Assembly: GCF_036231905.1 (NCBI RefSeq) | Contig: NZ_JAZARE010000001.1 | Coordinates: 124,001 to 188,000 of the forward strand | DNA from: CAMLIZ01 sp036231905 | GTDB lineage: Bacteria > Pseudomonadota > Gammaproteobacteria > Burkholderiales > Burkholderiaceae_C | DNA length: 64,000 nucleotides | Reading direction: 5' to 3' | Shown: positions 6,641-15,101 of the stretch, piece after piece | How positions within the stretch are numbered: the stretch's first letter is position 1 | Layout of the letters: every line of letters starts with the position of its first letter | The notes under the pieces: model-generated | Database searches by the model: none | What the model was told of the DNA's origin: nothing | Seen by the model: only the letters and a program-made list of their open reading frames with translations | Program-made: the position numbers and the translations under genes

Positions 6641-9040
6641 ATGAGCGCCAGGCACTCCAGCGCCGGCGTCGGCCTGCGCCAGCAGCGCTTCATGACACAC
6701 CCACCAACCGACACCGCGCGCGCGGAGTTCATCTTCAGGGCCTTTTTCGACCAGGCCGCCGTGGGCGTGGCGGTGGTGGACAGCGCAAGCGCGCAGGTGG
6801 TGACCTGCAACGACCGCTTCTGCGCCATCCTGGGCCTGGACCCGGCCACGGCCGCAGGCACCCTACTCGGCACGCTGGAGCATCCCGACGACCAGCACCT
6901 GCACCGGGCGGCGGTGGCCGCCATCGAGCGGGGCGAAACCGACCGCTACGTGGTGGAAAAGCGCTACCGGCACGCCGACGGCGCGGTGGTGTGGGCGCGG
7001 GTGATGACGTCGGCGATCGCACCCCCTCGCAGCGCTGCGTCGGCCACACCCGAGGCGGGCTGGCACGTGGCGATCGTGGAGGACATCACCGACCGCAAGC
7101 AATACGAGCAGGCGCTGCAGCATCGCGAGGCCTGGTACCGCTCCTTGTGGGACACCACGCCGGACGCGGTGGTGACCGTCGGCGCGGACAACCTCATCCG
7201 CTCGGCCAACCCGGGCGTGCAGCGGGTGTTCGGCCACACGCCGCTGGACCTGGTGGGCCGCGATGCCGGCGTGCTGCAGCCCGAACGCCTGCGCGAGGCG
7301 CACCGCGCCGGGATGGCGCGCTACCTGGCCACCGGCGTGCGCCGTGTCGATTGGCGCGGCACCGAGGTGACCGGGCTGCGCAAGGATGGATCGGAGTTTC
7401 CGCTGGAGGTGTCGTTCAGCCACGCCAGCGTGGCCGGCGAGGAATTCTTCGTGGCGTTCATGCGCGACATCAGCGAGCGCAAGCGGGCTGAGCAGGTGCT
7501 GCGGCAAAGCGAGGAACGCCTGGCGCTGGCCCTGGCCGCCGGCCAGCTGGGCCACTGGGACTGGTCGGTCGCGGCCGACGAGCTGGATTGGTCCGACACC
7601 GCCAAGGCGATGTTCGGCCTGGCGCCGGCCAGCGTGGTGACCCTGCCGCGCTTCCTGGAGATCGTGCATCCGGAAGACCGCACCCGCGTGCAGCAGGCGG
7701 TGGAAACCGCGCTGGACACCGGCCACAACTACGACGTGGAGTTCCGCGTGGTGTGGCCGGACGGCACGCAGCGCTGGATCCAGGCCATCGGCAAGCCGCA
7801 GCCCAACCCCGGCGGGCGCAGCGAACGCATGACGGGCCTGGTGCAGGACGTGACCGAGCGCGTGGAGCGCGAGGCCGAGCGCCACGCGCTGGAGGAAAAG
7901 CTGCGCCGCGCGGAGACCCTGCAAGCCCTGGGCACCTTCGCCGGCGGCATCGCGCACGACTTCAACAACATGCTGTCGGCAGTGATGGGCAACGTGGCAC
8001 TGGCGCGCCAGGCGCTGCAGGCCGGCGAGCCGGCGCAGGGCGCGCTGGACCAGATCGACATCGCGGCCCGCCGCGCGCGCAGCCTGGTCAAGGAGATCCT
8101 CGCCTTCAGCCGCAACGAACCGGCGCGCCAGGTCACCCTGGCGCTGCAGCCCCTGGTCGAGGAGACAGTGCAGTTGTTGCGGGCGGGCCTGCCTGCGGGT
8201 GTGACGATCAGCGCGCAGCTGTGCGCCACGCCGATGCTGGTGCGTGCCGACCCCGGGCAGATGCAGCGGGTGCTGATGAACCTGTGCACCAACGCCAGCC
8301 AGGCGATGCGCGGGGCCGCCGGCCGGATCCTGTTGACGCTCGAGATCATCGGGCCCCTGCCGCATGCAGCGCCGGGTGCCGCGCCGCTGGGCCACGCGGT
8401 GCTGCGCGTGGCCGATGACGGCGTGGGCATGACCCCCGACGTGCGCCAGCGCCTGTTCGAACCGTTCTTCACCACCAAGGCCTCGTCCGGCGGCACCGGG
8501 CTGGGCCTGTCGGTGGTGCACGGCATCGTCGCCGCGCATGGCGGCAGCATCGACGTGCGCAGCGAGCCGGGCCATGGCACGGTGTTCGAGCTGCAGCTGC
8601 CGCTGGCCGGCGCCGAGGCGACCGACGCCGTACCGGAGGCGCCGAGCCAGGTGCTGGCCGGCATTCCGTGGGACGACATCCGCCATGTGCTGTACGTCGA
8701 CGACGACGAGGTGGTGTCGCTGATGGTGGGCCGCCTGCTGGAGCGCAATGGCCTGGCCGTGCGCTGCGTGCCGGACACGCAGGAAGCCCTGCGCCTGGCC
8801 GCCGACCCGGCCGAGCCCATCGATCTGCTGCTGACCGACTTCGACATGCCGGCGATGACGGGCATCGAACTGGCTGTCGAAGTGCGCCGGCTGCGCCCCA
8901 CGCTGCGCATCGTCGTGAGTTCCGGCACCATCGACACGGACCTGCAGGAGCACGCGCGCATCACCGGGGGCTGGCCGGTGGTGCAGAAGGACGAGCTGGT
9001 GCAGGCGCTGGGCAGCCGGCTGAAGAATCGACGCCGCTAA
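6641..9040 (+). CDS. PAS-domain hybrid sensor histidine kinase with receiver
   Basis: A 799-residue signalling protein with no membrane segment, so probably a cytoplasmic sensor. Order: three PAS/PAC units (about residues 30-150, 165-285 and 290-410), a HisKA dimerisation helix with the H-box GIAHDFNNMLSAV (phospho-acceptor His439), an HATPase_c domain with N-box NLCTNASQAM and G-boxes DDGVGM and GGTGLGLSVVHGI, and a C-terminal receiver domain with the DDDE acidic pocket and phospho-acceptor Asp733 in TDFDMPAMTG. The H-box HDFNN is the type seen in NtrB-like and hybrid kinases. An alternative start at 6692 would remove 17 unconserved residues. No cognate regulator is adjacent; it converges on the unknown operon ending at 9057. 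Confidence 0.92.
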   Translation: MSARHSSAGVGLRQQRFMTHPPTDTARAEFIFRAFFDQAAVGVAVVDSASAQVVTCNDRFCAILGLDPATAAGTLLGTLEHPDDQHLHRAAVAAIERGETDRYVVEKRYRHADGAVVWARVMTSAIAPPRSAASATPEAGWHVAIVEDITDRKQYEQALQHREAWYRSLWDTTPDAVVTVGADNLIRSANPGVQRVFGHTPLDLVGRDAGVLQPERLREAHRAGMARYLATGVRRVDWRGTEVTGLRKDGSEFPLEVSFSHASVAGEEFFVAFMRDISERKRAEQVLRQSEERLALALAAGQLGHWDWSVAADELDWSDTAKAMFGLAPASVVTLPRFLEIVHPEDRTRVQQAVETALDTGHNYDVEFRVVWPDGTQRWIQAIGKPQPNPGGRSERMTGLVQDVTERVEREAERHALEEKLRRAETLQALGTFAGGIAHDFNNMLSAVMGNVALARQALQAGEPAQGALDQIDIAARRARSLVKEILAFSRNEPARQVTLALQPLVEETVQLLRAGLPAGVTISAQLCATPMLVRADPGQMQRVLMNLCTNASQAMRGAAGRILLTLEIIGPLPHAAPGAAPLGHAVLRVADDGVGMTPDVRQRLFEPFFTTKASSGGTGLGLSVVHGIVAAHGGSIDVRSEPGHGTVFELQLPLAGAEATDAVPEAPSQVLAGIPWDDIRHVLYVDDDEVVSLMVGRLLERNGLAVRCVPDTQEALRLAADPAEPIDLLLTDFDMPAMTGIELAVEVRRLRPTLRIVVSSGTIDTDLQEHARITGGWPVVQKDELVQALGSRLKNRRR

Positions 9041-9056
9041 GCGGCGAACGCTCGCC

Positions 9057-10574
9057 TCACGCGGTGTGGACGGGAGGGCGGGCCGCGGTGGTGGTGGCGG
9101 TGCCCGGGGTGGTACCGGTGCGTGCGCCCGTGGTGGTTCCGGTCCCGGTGCCGGCGGTGGTGCCGGTGCCCGACCCGCTTCGTGTGGCGGTACCCGTGCC
9201 GGTGCCGGTCCCTGTGGCGGTCCCGGCGCCCGATCCGCTTCGTGTGCCAGTGCCAGTGCCGGAAGTCGCGCCCGTCGTGCCGGAGCCTGTCCCTGTCCCC
9301 GTCGCTGGCGGCCTGGCCGGCGGCGTGGCGGGTGCCAACGGCCGGCTCGCCGTGTCGATGGCGCTGTCCATGGACGTGCGCCGTGCACGCTCGGCCCCCT
9401 GCTGCGACACCAGCCGCGCCTGGCGTGCCGCGTCGCCGCTGTCCACCGTGGCCGCAGGGTTCAGCGTGGCGTTGCGGATGCGGTCGGCCTGCGCCTGCGC
9501 GGCCATCTGGTTCAGCGGCAGGTAGTCGGTGCGGAAGTTGATCTCCACCGAGGAGTTGAGGTCCAGGTCGGTGTTGATCTCCTCGTTGCCCTGCGAGCGT
9601 TCGGTCGACACGTAGCTGATGGTGTTCTCGGCCTCCGCGCTCACGCCCCATGGGCCGGCGCCAAAGCTGCCCGAGGCCTTGATGCGGTTCTGCATGCCGA
9701 ACTGGCTGCCGCGGTCCTGGCTGGCCGCACTGCGCGTGTCGATGTGGAAGCGCATGGACGCATTGATCTTGCCGCTGTCGATCACGATGCGCTGCATGCC
9801 CATCATCACCATGGTGGCCAGCATCTGCTGGCGCTGGCGCGCGATCTGGCGCCGCGCCAACGGCACCAGCTGCTCCGGGTTGGAGGCATCGATGCTCTCC
9901 TCCGGCCCCAGCCCGAGCACGCTGCGCAGCTCCTCGGCGCCCGGCATGGTGGCGTTGGGCTTCAGGCGCAGCTTGATGTTGGCGATGTCCTCCGGCTCGG
10001 GCGGGTCGTCGCCGGGCTCCACCTCGGGCAGGTCGTATTCGATCGCCTCCGGGAAGTGCTCGGCCACCCAGCGCCGGATGGCCACCAGGCTGAACTGCGT
10101 CTTCTCGAAACCCTCGGCGGAGGCCGACACGTTGTTGAGCAGCTGCACGTACATCTGCATCTGCTGCGAGCTCGAATCCAGCATCGCCTTGAACACGCCG
10201 TTGATCAGGTCGGTGACAAAGCGCGGGAAGGACACCGCGGCCAGCACGTCGCGCGTGGTGCTCGCGATGCGGTCGGCCGACGCGCCGAAGCCGGGCGCCT
10301 CCTGCGCCCGCGCCAGCACCGGCCGGCGCGGCGGCGCGGGCGGATCCGGCGCAACGGCGGGCGGCTGCCCCAGCGCCTGCGCCGCCTCGCCTTCCTCCGC
10401 GATCAGGCCGGCAGCGATGCCGCTCACCTTCACCATCGCCTGCGCCAGCGCACGCCGGTCCTCCGGCTTCAGCTGGTGATAAGCCGGCGCCTGCACCAGC
10501 ACCTCGCGCACCGCATGGCGCAGCCAGTCCGGCGGTGGCGCGTCGGCCGCCGGTTCGTGGCGGACGTCGTTCAT
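9057..10574 (-). CDS. F1-family protein A (unknown), Gly-Thr-rich tail
   Basis: A 505-residue protein, last gene of the 12-gene run. It shows the four-part layout shared with the genes at 11451, 12687 and 19652: a helical N-terminal module (about residues 15-60), core 1 (SFPRFVTDLINGVFKAML...QQMQMY), core 2 (RQQMLATMVMMGMQRIV then DSGKINASMRF) and core 3 (VEINFRTDYLPLNQMA). The final 80 or so residues are almost entirely Gly and Thr with a few Ser, Ala and Arg. No signal peptide or membrane segment. Its start overlaps the stop of the F2 gene upstream (ATGA). I do not recognise the family; a repeated structural or scaffold subunit is a guess from the paralogy. Confidence 0.8.
   Translation of the reverse strand: MNDVRHEPAADAPPPDWLRHAVREVLVQAPAYHQLKPEDRRALAQAMVKVSGIAAGLIAEEGEAAQALGQPPAVAPDPPAPPRRPVLARAQEAPGFGASADRIASTTRDVLAAVSFPRFVTDLINGVFKAMLDSSSQQMQMYVQLLNNVSASAEGFEKTQFSLVAIRRWVAEHFPEAIEYDLPEVEPGDDPPEPEDIANIKLRLKPNATMPGAEELRSVLGLGPEESIDASNPEQLVPLARRQIARQRQQMLATMVMMGMQRIVIDSGKINASMRFHIDTRSAASQDRGSQFGMQNRIKASGSFGAGPWGVSAEAENTISYVSTERSQGNEEINTDLDLNSSVEINFRTDYLPLNQMAAQAQADRIRNATLNPAATVDSGDAARQARLVSQQGAERARRTSMDSAIDTASRPLAPATPPARPPATGTGTGSGTTGATSGTGTGTRSGSGAGTATGTGTGTGTATRSGSGTGTTAGTGTGTTTGARTGTTPGTATTTAARPPVHTA
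9060..9310 (-). repeat. Low-complexity Gly-Thr coding repeat
   Basis: This part of the F1-A gene encodes alternating GTGT runs with twice-repeated RSGSG-type inserts. At the DNA level it is a degenerate hexamer-like array (GGTACC/GGTGCC variants), which can change length by slippage or unequal recombination. Confidence 0.7.
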
Positions 10575-11428
10575 GTCGCGCCCGGCCGCGGCGCGGCCGC
10601 CTGCAGGCCAGACCAGGCGGTGCGCCAGGCAATGGCCGCAGCCATCAGCTGCTGGCCGGGCGCGCTCGCGGGGTCGAGCGCATAGCCCTGGGGCACCGCC
10701 GCGGCCAACCAGGCGAGCACCGTCGCGCCCTGGCGGCCCAGGTCCACATGCCGGCGCATCTGCGCGGGGCCCGCACCCTGCGCCGTGCCGACGGTGGCCA
10801 CCAGCCCCCACAGGTCCTGTGCGCCGAAGGCCACCTGCAGCAAGCGGTCGCGCAGGAAGTGGGTGGCCTGCGCGAGGGCCTGCACGATGTCGCCGGCGGC
10901 GAACATCGCCATGCCCACCGCATGCGGCGCCAGCCAGCCGGCCAGGCTGTCGGCCGCCTGCTGCAGCGCCACCCGGGCCCGCACGTCGCTGGGCCGCGCG
11001 GGGTTGTCGAACTGGCCTGCCAGCGCGTCGCACAGCGCCAGCATCAGCGGGTAGAACTCGCTGGGCTCGAACACCTGCAGGAACAGCTGCTCGCGTTCGG
11101 GTGCGGCCAGGCGCTCGTGGCGGGCGCGCCAGAAGTCGGCAATCAACTGCGCGGTCGGCCCGAGCGGCTGGGTGATCGCACCGCTGGCGAACAGCCCCGC
11201 GATCAACTCCGCCGTGCGCAGCACGCCGGCGTGTTCCAGTTCGGCCGCCAGGTACAGCGGCGCCAGCGCTTCCAGGTGCTGCGCGTCCTCCGCGGTGGGC
11301 GCGCTGTCGGGCAGCTCGATGTCGCCCAGCTCGGCCAGCGCCATCGCCAGCGCCTGCACGAGGTGCACATCCACCCGCCGGGCCGGCGCGACCTGCATGG
11401 AAGACGGGAAGATGAGGGCGGCGCTCAT
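10571..11428 (-). CDS. F2-family protein, short form (unknown)
   Basis: A 285-residue, mostly helical, Ala-rich protein with no signal or membrane segment. Its C-terminal half aligns by eye to the end of the large F2 protein at 15102-17183: both share AFGA[RQ]D[LM]W, a following Arg/His-rich turn, and GA.[IV][IL].W[IL]A, with a matching helix before it (GMAMFAAGDIVQAL here, GIAYFAATDLQQSI there). The start at 11428 is preferred because the longer frame would run into the upstream gene; no strong ribosome binding site is visible. It overlaps the next gene by ATGA, so translation is probably coupled. Function unknown. Confidence 0.75.
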   Translation of the reverse strand: MSAALIFPSSMQVAPARRVDVHLVQALAMALAELGDIELPDSAPTAEDAQHLEALAPLYLAAELEHAGVLRTAELIAGLFASGAITQPLGPTAQLIADFWRARHERLAAPEREQLFLQVFEPSEFYPLMLALCDALAGQFDNPARPSDVRARVALQQAADSLAGWLAPHAVGMAMFAAGDIVQALAQATHFLRDRLLQVAFGAQDLWGLVATVGTAQGAGPAQMRRHVDLGRQGATVLAWLAAAVPQGYALDPASAPGQQLMAAAIAWRTAWSGLQAAAPRPGAT

Positions 11429-11450
11429 GGCAGCAGCGGCGGGAGGCCGC

Positions 11451-12665
11451 TCACCGGGCCGGGGCGGCCGCAGCGGCACCACGCGCCGCGGGTGCGGCGT
11501 TCGGGTCCACCGGCATGGAGTTGCCCTGGATGGCCGCGATCATGCCGGGCGAGGCCAGCTTTTCCATCGGGAAGTAGTCGGACTTGAAGTTCACCCGCAC
11601 CTCGCCCGACAGCTTGGCCTTCACCTCGGCCTTGGACTCGCTGGTTTCGTCCACCGCCGAAGCCACCGTGGTGACGTGGCGCTGCTCGTTCACGTTCACC
11701 GAGCCGGCTGCGCCCCAGCCGAAGTTCATGCCCGCCGCGCTGGTGTTGCTGTTGCGGCTGCTCTGGGTGTCGTACAGCGAGGCGCGCGCTTCGCGCTGCG
11801 CCTGGTCGCTGGCCTTCAGCTCGAACAGCACCTTGGCGTTGATCGCGCCATCGGTCACCACGATGCGGTTGATGCCCAGGATCACCATGGACGACAGCAG
11901 CTGCTGGCGGCTGCGTGCCATCTGCAGCCGTGCGGCGGTGACCAGCCGGGCCTCCTGCTCGGGGTCGGACAGGTCGGTGATCGGTTCGGCCAGGCCCATC
12001 TCGGCATTGATCTGCGCGAGCACCGACTCGGCGCCGTCCTCGGACTTCAGCGCCAGGCGCGGCTGGCCGCCCTCTTCCTGCGCGGCCGCTTCGTCCACGC
12101 CGATCTGGTCGGGGTACTTGTCGACCAGCCAGTCGCGTGCGTTGTTCAGGCTGATGTTGTCCTGCGCGAACTGGTCCACCGTCTGGGCCACCGACTTCAG
12201 CAGCTGGCCGTAGGCGTTCATCTGCTGGATGGAGGCGTTGACGATGGCCTGGAACACGTTCTGGATGAGGCCGCCCACGAAGCTGGGGAAGTCCACCGAG
12301 CCCACCAGGTTCTTGTACTGCTCCACGCCCTGGCGCACCGCGCCGGCCTGGAAGTCGGCGCCGGCGAAGGTGCCGCTCTTGTCCGAGGCCTTGCGCTTGG
12401 CGGCGTCCACCGCGCCATCGGCCTGGGCCCGCGCCAGCACGCCGTTGCCGGGCGTGAGCTCCTGCTTGGCCAGCCCGTCCGGGTTGGCCATGTAGGAGGC
12501 CACCCGCACCATGGTGCGCGCCATGTCCAGCTGCTGGGCTGGTGACAGCGCCCGGAAGCCCGGCGAGCGTTCGAGCAGCTGGCGCACCTGCGGCCGCACC
12601 GCCGACAGCGTGGCGTCGTCCAGCCAGGCGGGATCGCGGGTGGACAGGGTGGTGGCGGCGCGCAT
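11451..12665 (-). CDS. F1-family protein B (unknown)
   Basis: A 404-residue member of the four-copy family. The N-terminal helical module is at about 20-65 (VRQLLERSPGFRALSPAQQL). Core 1 (VDFPSFVGGLIQNVFQAIV, SIQQMNAY, then NARDWLVDKYPDQI) is followed by core 2 (RQQLLSSMVILGINRIVVTD then AINAKVLFELKASD), a Ser/Asn-rich variable insert, core 3 (VRVNFKSDYFPMEKLA) and an Ala/Pro-rich tail. No signal peptide, membrane segment or catalytic motif is apparent. The regular spacing of 20-22 bp to both neighbouring genes fits one transcript. Closest local relative is the gene at 12687. Confidence 0.8.
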   Translation of the reverse strand: MRAATTLSTRDPAWLDDATLSAVRPQVRQLLERSPGFRALSPAQQLDMARTMVRVASYMANPDGLAKQELTPGNGVLARAQADGAVDAAKRKASDKSGTFAGADFQAGAVRQGVEQYKNLVGSVDFPSFVGGLIQNVFQAIVNASIQQMNAYGQLLKSVAQTVDQFAQDNISLNNARDWLVDKYPDQIGVDEAAAQEEGGQPRLALKSEDGAESVLAQINAEMGLAEPITDLSDPEQEARLVTAARLQMARSRQQLLSSMVILGINRIVVTDGAINAKVLFELKASDQAQREARASLYDTQSSRNSNTSAAGMNFGWGAAGSVNVNEQRHVTTVASAVDETSESKAEVKAKLSGEVRVNFKSDYFPMEKLASPGMIAAIQGNSMPVDPNAAPAARGAAAAAPAR

Positions 12666-12686
12666 GGCGGGCTTCTCGGCAAGGTG

Positions 12687-14018
12687 TCAGCGGGCCGCAG
12701 CGGCCGGCGCAGGCGCGGCCGCCGGCGGGGGCACCGCCGCAGGTGCCGGCGCGGCACCGGGCTGCGGCCGCGCCGCCATGTTCTTCACCATGCCCGGCTG
12801 CGCATTCATCTGGATGGCCGCGATGTTCTCCGGGTTGGCCATCTTCTCCAGCGGCAGGTAGTCGCTCTTGAAGTTCACCTCCACCGCACCGGTGAGCTGG
12901 GCCTTGGCCTGCAGCTGCGAGTCGTCCATGAGCTTCTGCGTGCTCATCAGCTTGACCACCGGCTGCTGCGAATACTTGTACGTGCCCTTGGAGTAGTAGC
13001 TGGCGTCGCGCCGGTCTTCGGAGTCGGCCGTCTTGCTGTAGCTGCCGCCTTCGCTCTTGCCTTCATAGTCGCCGGAGTAGGTGCTGGTGGTCTGCAGGTT
13101 GCCGGCCGCGTCCTTCTCGTGGTCGAACTTGGTGGCGCTGAAGGCGTACTTGCGGTTGTCGCTGGCCTTGAAGTCGAACACCACCTTGGCGGAGATCTTG
13201 CCGTCGGTGACCACGATGCGGTTGATGCCCATCATCACCATGGTGGCCAGCAGCTGCTGGCGGCCGGTGGCGATCTGGGTGCGTGCGGCCGGCACCAGCA
13301 GCGCTTCCACCAGGCCGTCGTCCAGGCTGGTGATCGGCTTGTCCAGCGGCATCGAGCGGTTGATGCGCTCCAGCGCCGACTTCTCGTCCACGTCCTCGCG
13401 CACCGTCACGCGCGGCTGCGCCGGCTTGCTGCCGTCGCCACCGAAATCACCGAAGGCATCGTCCTCGCCCATGCTGATCTGGAACACGTCGGGGAACTGC
13501 TCCACCAGGTGGTCGCGGCCCTGGTTGTCGGTGGTGTTGTCGTCGCGGAACTGGTTCAGGCTCTTGGACACGTCGGCCACCAGCTTGGCGTAGGCCTCCA
13601 TCTGCTGGATGGAGCTGTCGACGATGGAATGGAACACGCCCTGGATCAGGCCCGACACGAAGCCGGGGAAGTTCACGCCCTGCACCAGGCTCACCATGCT
13701 GTCGATGCCGGCCCGGGTGGCCTGGCCGAATTGCTGCGGCTTCATCGCCTCGTCGGCGAGTGCGCGCACCTGCGGGCTCTGCTGCTTCAGCCGCACGCCG
13801 TCGGGCTCGGCCAGGTAGGCGCCGATCTGCACCAGGTCGTGCGCCAGCTGGCGCCGCTTGGGCTCGGGCAAGGCGTTGAAGGCCTGGCTGCGCTGCAGCA
13901 GGCTGCGCACCGTCTGGCGCGCAGCCTCCACGGTTTCGGGGCTGGCGGCGGGCCGCGCCGGACGGGGCGGCGGCGCATAACGGCGCACGGCCGAGGCGGG
14001 GAAGACGGAGGCAGGCAT
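12687..14018 (-). CDS. F1-family protein C (unknown)
   Basis: A 443-residue paralog with a GGAG ribosome binding site. It shares the N-terminal helical module (VRSLLQRSQAFNALPEPKRR), core 1 (VNFPGFVSGLIQGVFHSIV, SIQQMEAY), core 2 (RQQLLATMVMMGINRIVVTD then KISAKVVFDFKASD) and core 3 (VEVNFKSDYLPLEKMA). Between cores 2 and 3 it carries a distinctive Tyr/Ser/Lys-rich insert (about residues 300-365), and it ends in a Pro-Ala tail. The strong conservation of cores 2 and 3 with variable inserts looks like a shared fold with exposed variable loops. Function unknown. Confidence 0.8.
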   Translation of the reverse strand: MPASVFPASAVRRYAPPPRPARPAASPETVEAARQTVRSLLQRSQAFNALPEPKRRQLAHDLVQIGAYLAEPDGVRLKQQSPQVRALADEAMKPQQFGQATRAGIDSMVSLVQGVNFPGFVSGLIQGVFHSIVDSSIQQMEAYAKLVADVSKSLNQFRDDNTTDNQGRDHLVEQFPDVFQISMGEDDAFGDFGGDGSKPAQPRVTVREDVDEKSALERINRSMPLDKPITSLDDGLVEALLVPAARTQIATGRQQLLATMVMMGINRIVVTDGKISAKVVFDFKASDNRKYAFSATKFDHEKDAAGNLQTTSTYSGDYEGKSEGGSYSKTADSEDRRDASYYSKGTYKYSQQPVVKLMSTQKLMDDSQLQAKAQLTGAVEVNFKSDYLPLEKMANPENIAAIQMNAQPGMVKNMAARPQPGAAPAPAAVPPPAAAPAPAAAAR

Positions 14019-14038
14019 GTGTGGACTCCGATAGAAGA

Positions 14039-15091
14039 TCAGCTGTACTCGCGCGACTCTTCCAGCGTGTCGCGCATCTCGAACTCGATCGGCCGCACAT
14101 ACAGGCTGATGCGCGCCTGCGAGCTGGGCGACACCCGCACCGACAGCACCGAGAAGTGGCCCTGCTCGCCGGCGTCGTCCACGCCGAAGGCGGACAGCCA
14201 GCGCTCCAGCGCGGCCACCTGGCGAGGTCGTTCGGCCAGGCCCAGGCGCAGCAGGTCGAGGAAGCGGTTGGGCAGGTCGGGCAGCGACGCCAGCAGGATC
14301 TCCAGCTTCATCTCCACGCCGTCGGGCGTGTCGCGCAGGCCCACCAGCACGCCGCCGTTGGGCAGCTCGAAGCGCCCGCCCAGCGCCACGCCCACCACCC
14401 GCATCAGGCTGGGCAGCTGGTGCCCGATGCCCAGCCGGTTCATCAGCGGGCCGAGCGCCGCCAGCGCCAATGGGCCGCGGTGCATGAAGGTCACGCGCTG
14501 GCTGGCGGTGTCACGCTTGCAGCCGATGGAGGTGAAGATCGGCATCAACCCCGGCATCTCGGTCATGACCATGCGGGTCAGCCGCGCCAGGCTGGGCGCC
14601 AGCGCATCGATCTGCGTGGGCGCCAGCTCGTAGTACACCTTGGCGGCGTACAGCCCGTCCTCGTCGAAGGCGCTGCCGAACCAGGCGCCGTAGTGCATCC
14701 AGCCCAGGCCGCTCATGCCGCGCCATTCCTCGCTGCGCGAATCGAACCAGCGCAGTGCGTCGCGGCCGAACAGCGGCGAGATCAGGCGCCGCATCTCGCG
14801 CGTGGCCTCGTCGCGCCGGGCCACCGGCGAGGCGCCGGGACCGGAAGGCTCGATGGTGAAGCGCAGCACATCCGGCTCGGCTTCGGAGAACGAGGGCTCG
14901 AAGGGCACGGCGCCGGGGGCGAGCTGGTTGTCGGCATATGCCATGTCGTCGTCCGGCCGCGCGAAGGTGCGGTCGATCATGGAGCCCATGAAGGGCAGCG
15001 GGTCGCGCACGCCGAGCGCCTGCGACGCCTGGCGCAGCGACTGCTTGACGTGCGTGGCCATCGAGGGATGCGGGCGTTGGTCGTAGGCCAT
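14039..15091 (-). CDS. Unknown protein in the F1/F2 operon, possible prenyltransferase-like fold
   Basis: A 350-residue protein with no signal or membrane segment; the start at 15091 has GAGGAGC upstream. It reads as a globular alpha/beta protein with repeated basic-aromatic strands such as AAKVYYELAP (middle) and ARISLYVRP (near the C-terminus). The K-x-Y-y-E and R-x-S-L-Y-x-R-P strands are reminiscent of the ABBA-type aromatic prenyltransferase barrel, but this is only a visual resemblance. It sits between the large F2 gene (10 bp upstream) and F1-C (20 bp downstream), so its job is probably tied to that system, for example modification of one of its proteins. Confidence 0.65.
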   Translation of the reverse strand: MAYDQRPHPSMATHVKQSLRQASQALGVRDPLPFMGSMIDRTFARPDDDMAYADNQLAPGAVPFEPSFSEAEPDVLRFTIEPSGPGASPVARRDEATREMRRLISPLFGRDALRWFDSRSEEWRGMSGLGWMHYGAWFGSAFDEDGLYAAKVYYELAPTQIDALAPSLARLTRMVMTEMPGLMPIFTSIGCKRDTASQRVTFMHRGPLALAALGPLMNRLGIGHQLPSLMRVVGVALGGRFELPNGGVLVGLRDTPDGVEMKLEILLASLPDLPNRFLDLLRLGLAERPRQVAALERWLSAFGVDDAGEQGHFSVLSVRVSPSSQARISLYVRPIEFEMRDTLEESREYS

Positions 15092-15101
15092 CACATGCTC
15101 C

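Noticed and set aside
9122..9541. Val-Pro-rich plus-strand frame
   Set aside because: It is the complement of the Gly-Thr tail of F1-A, not a gene.
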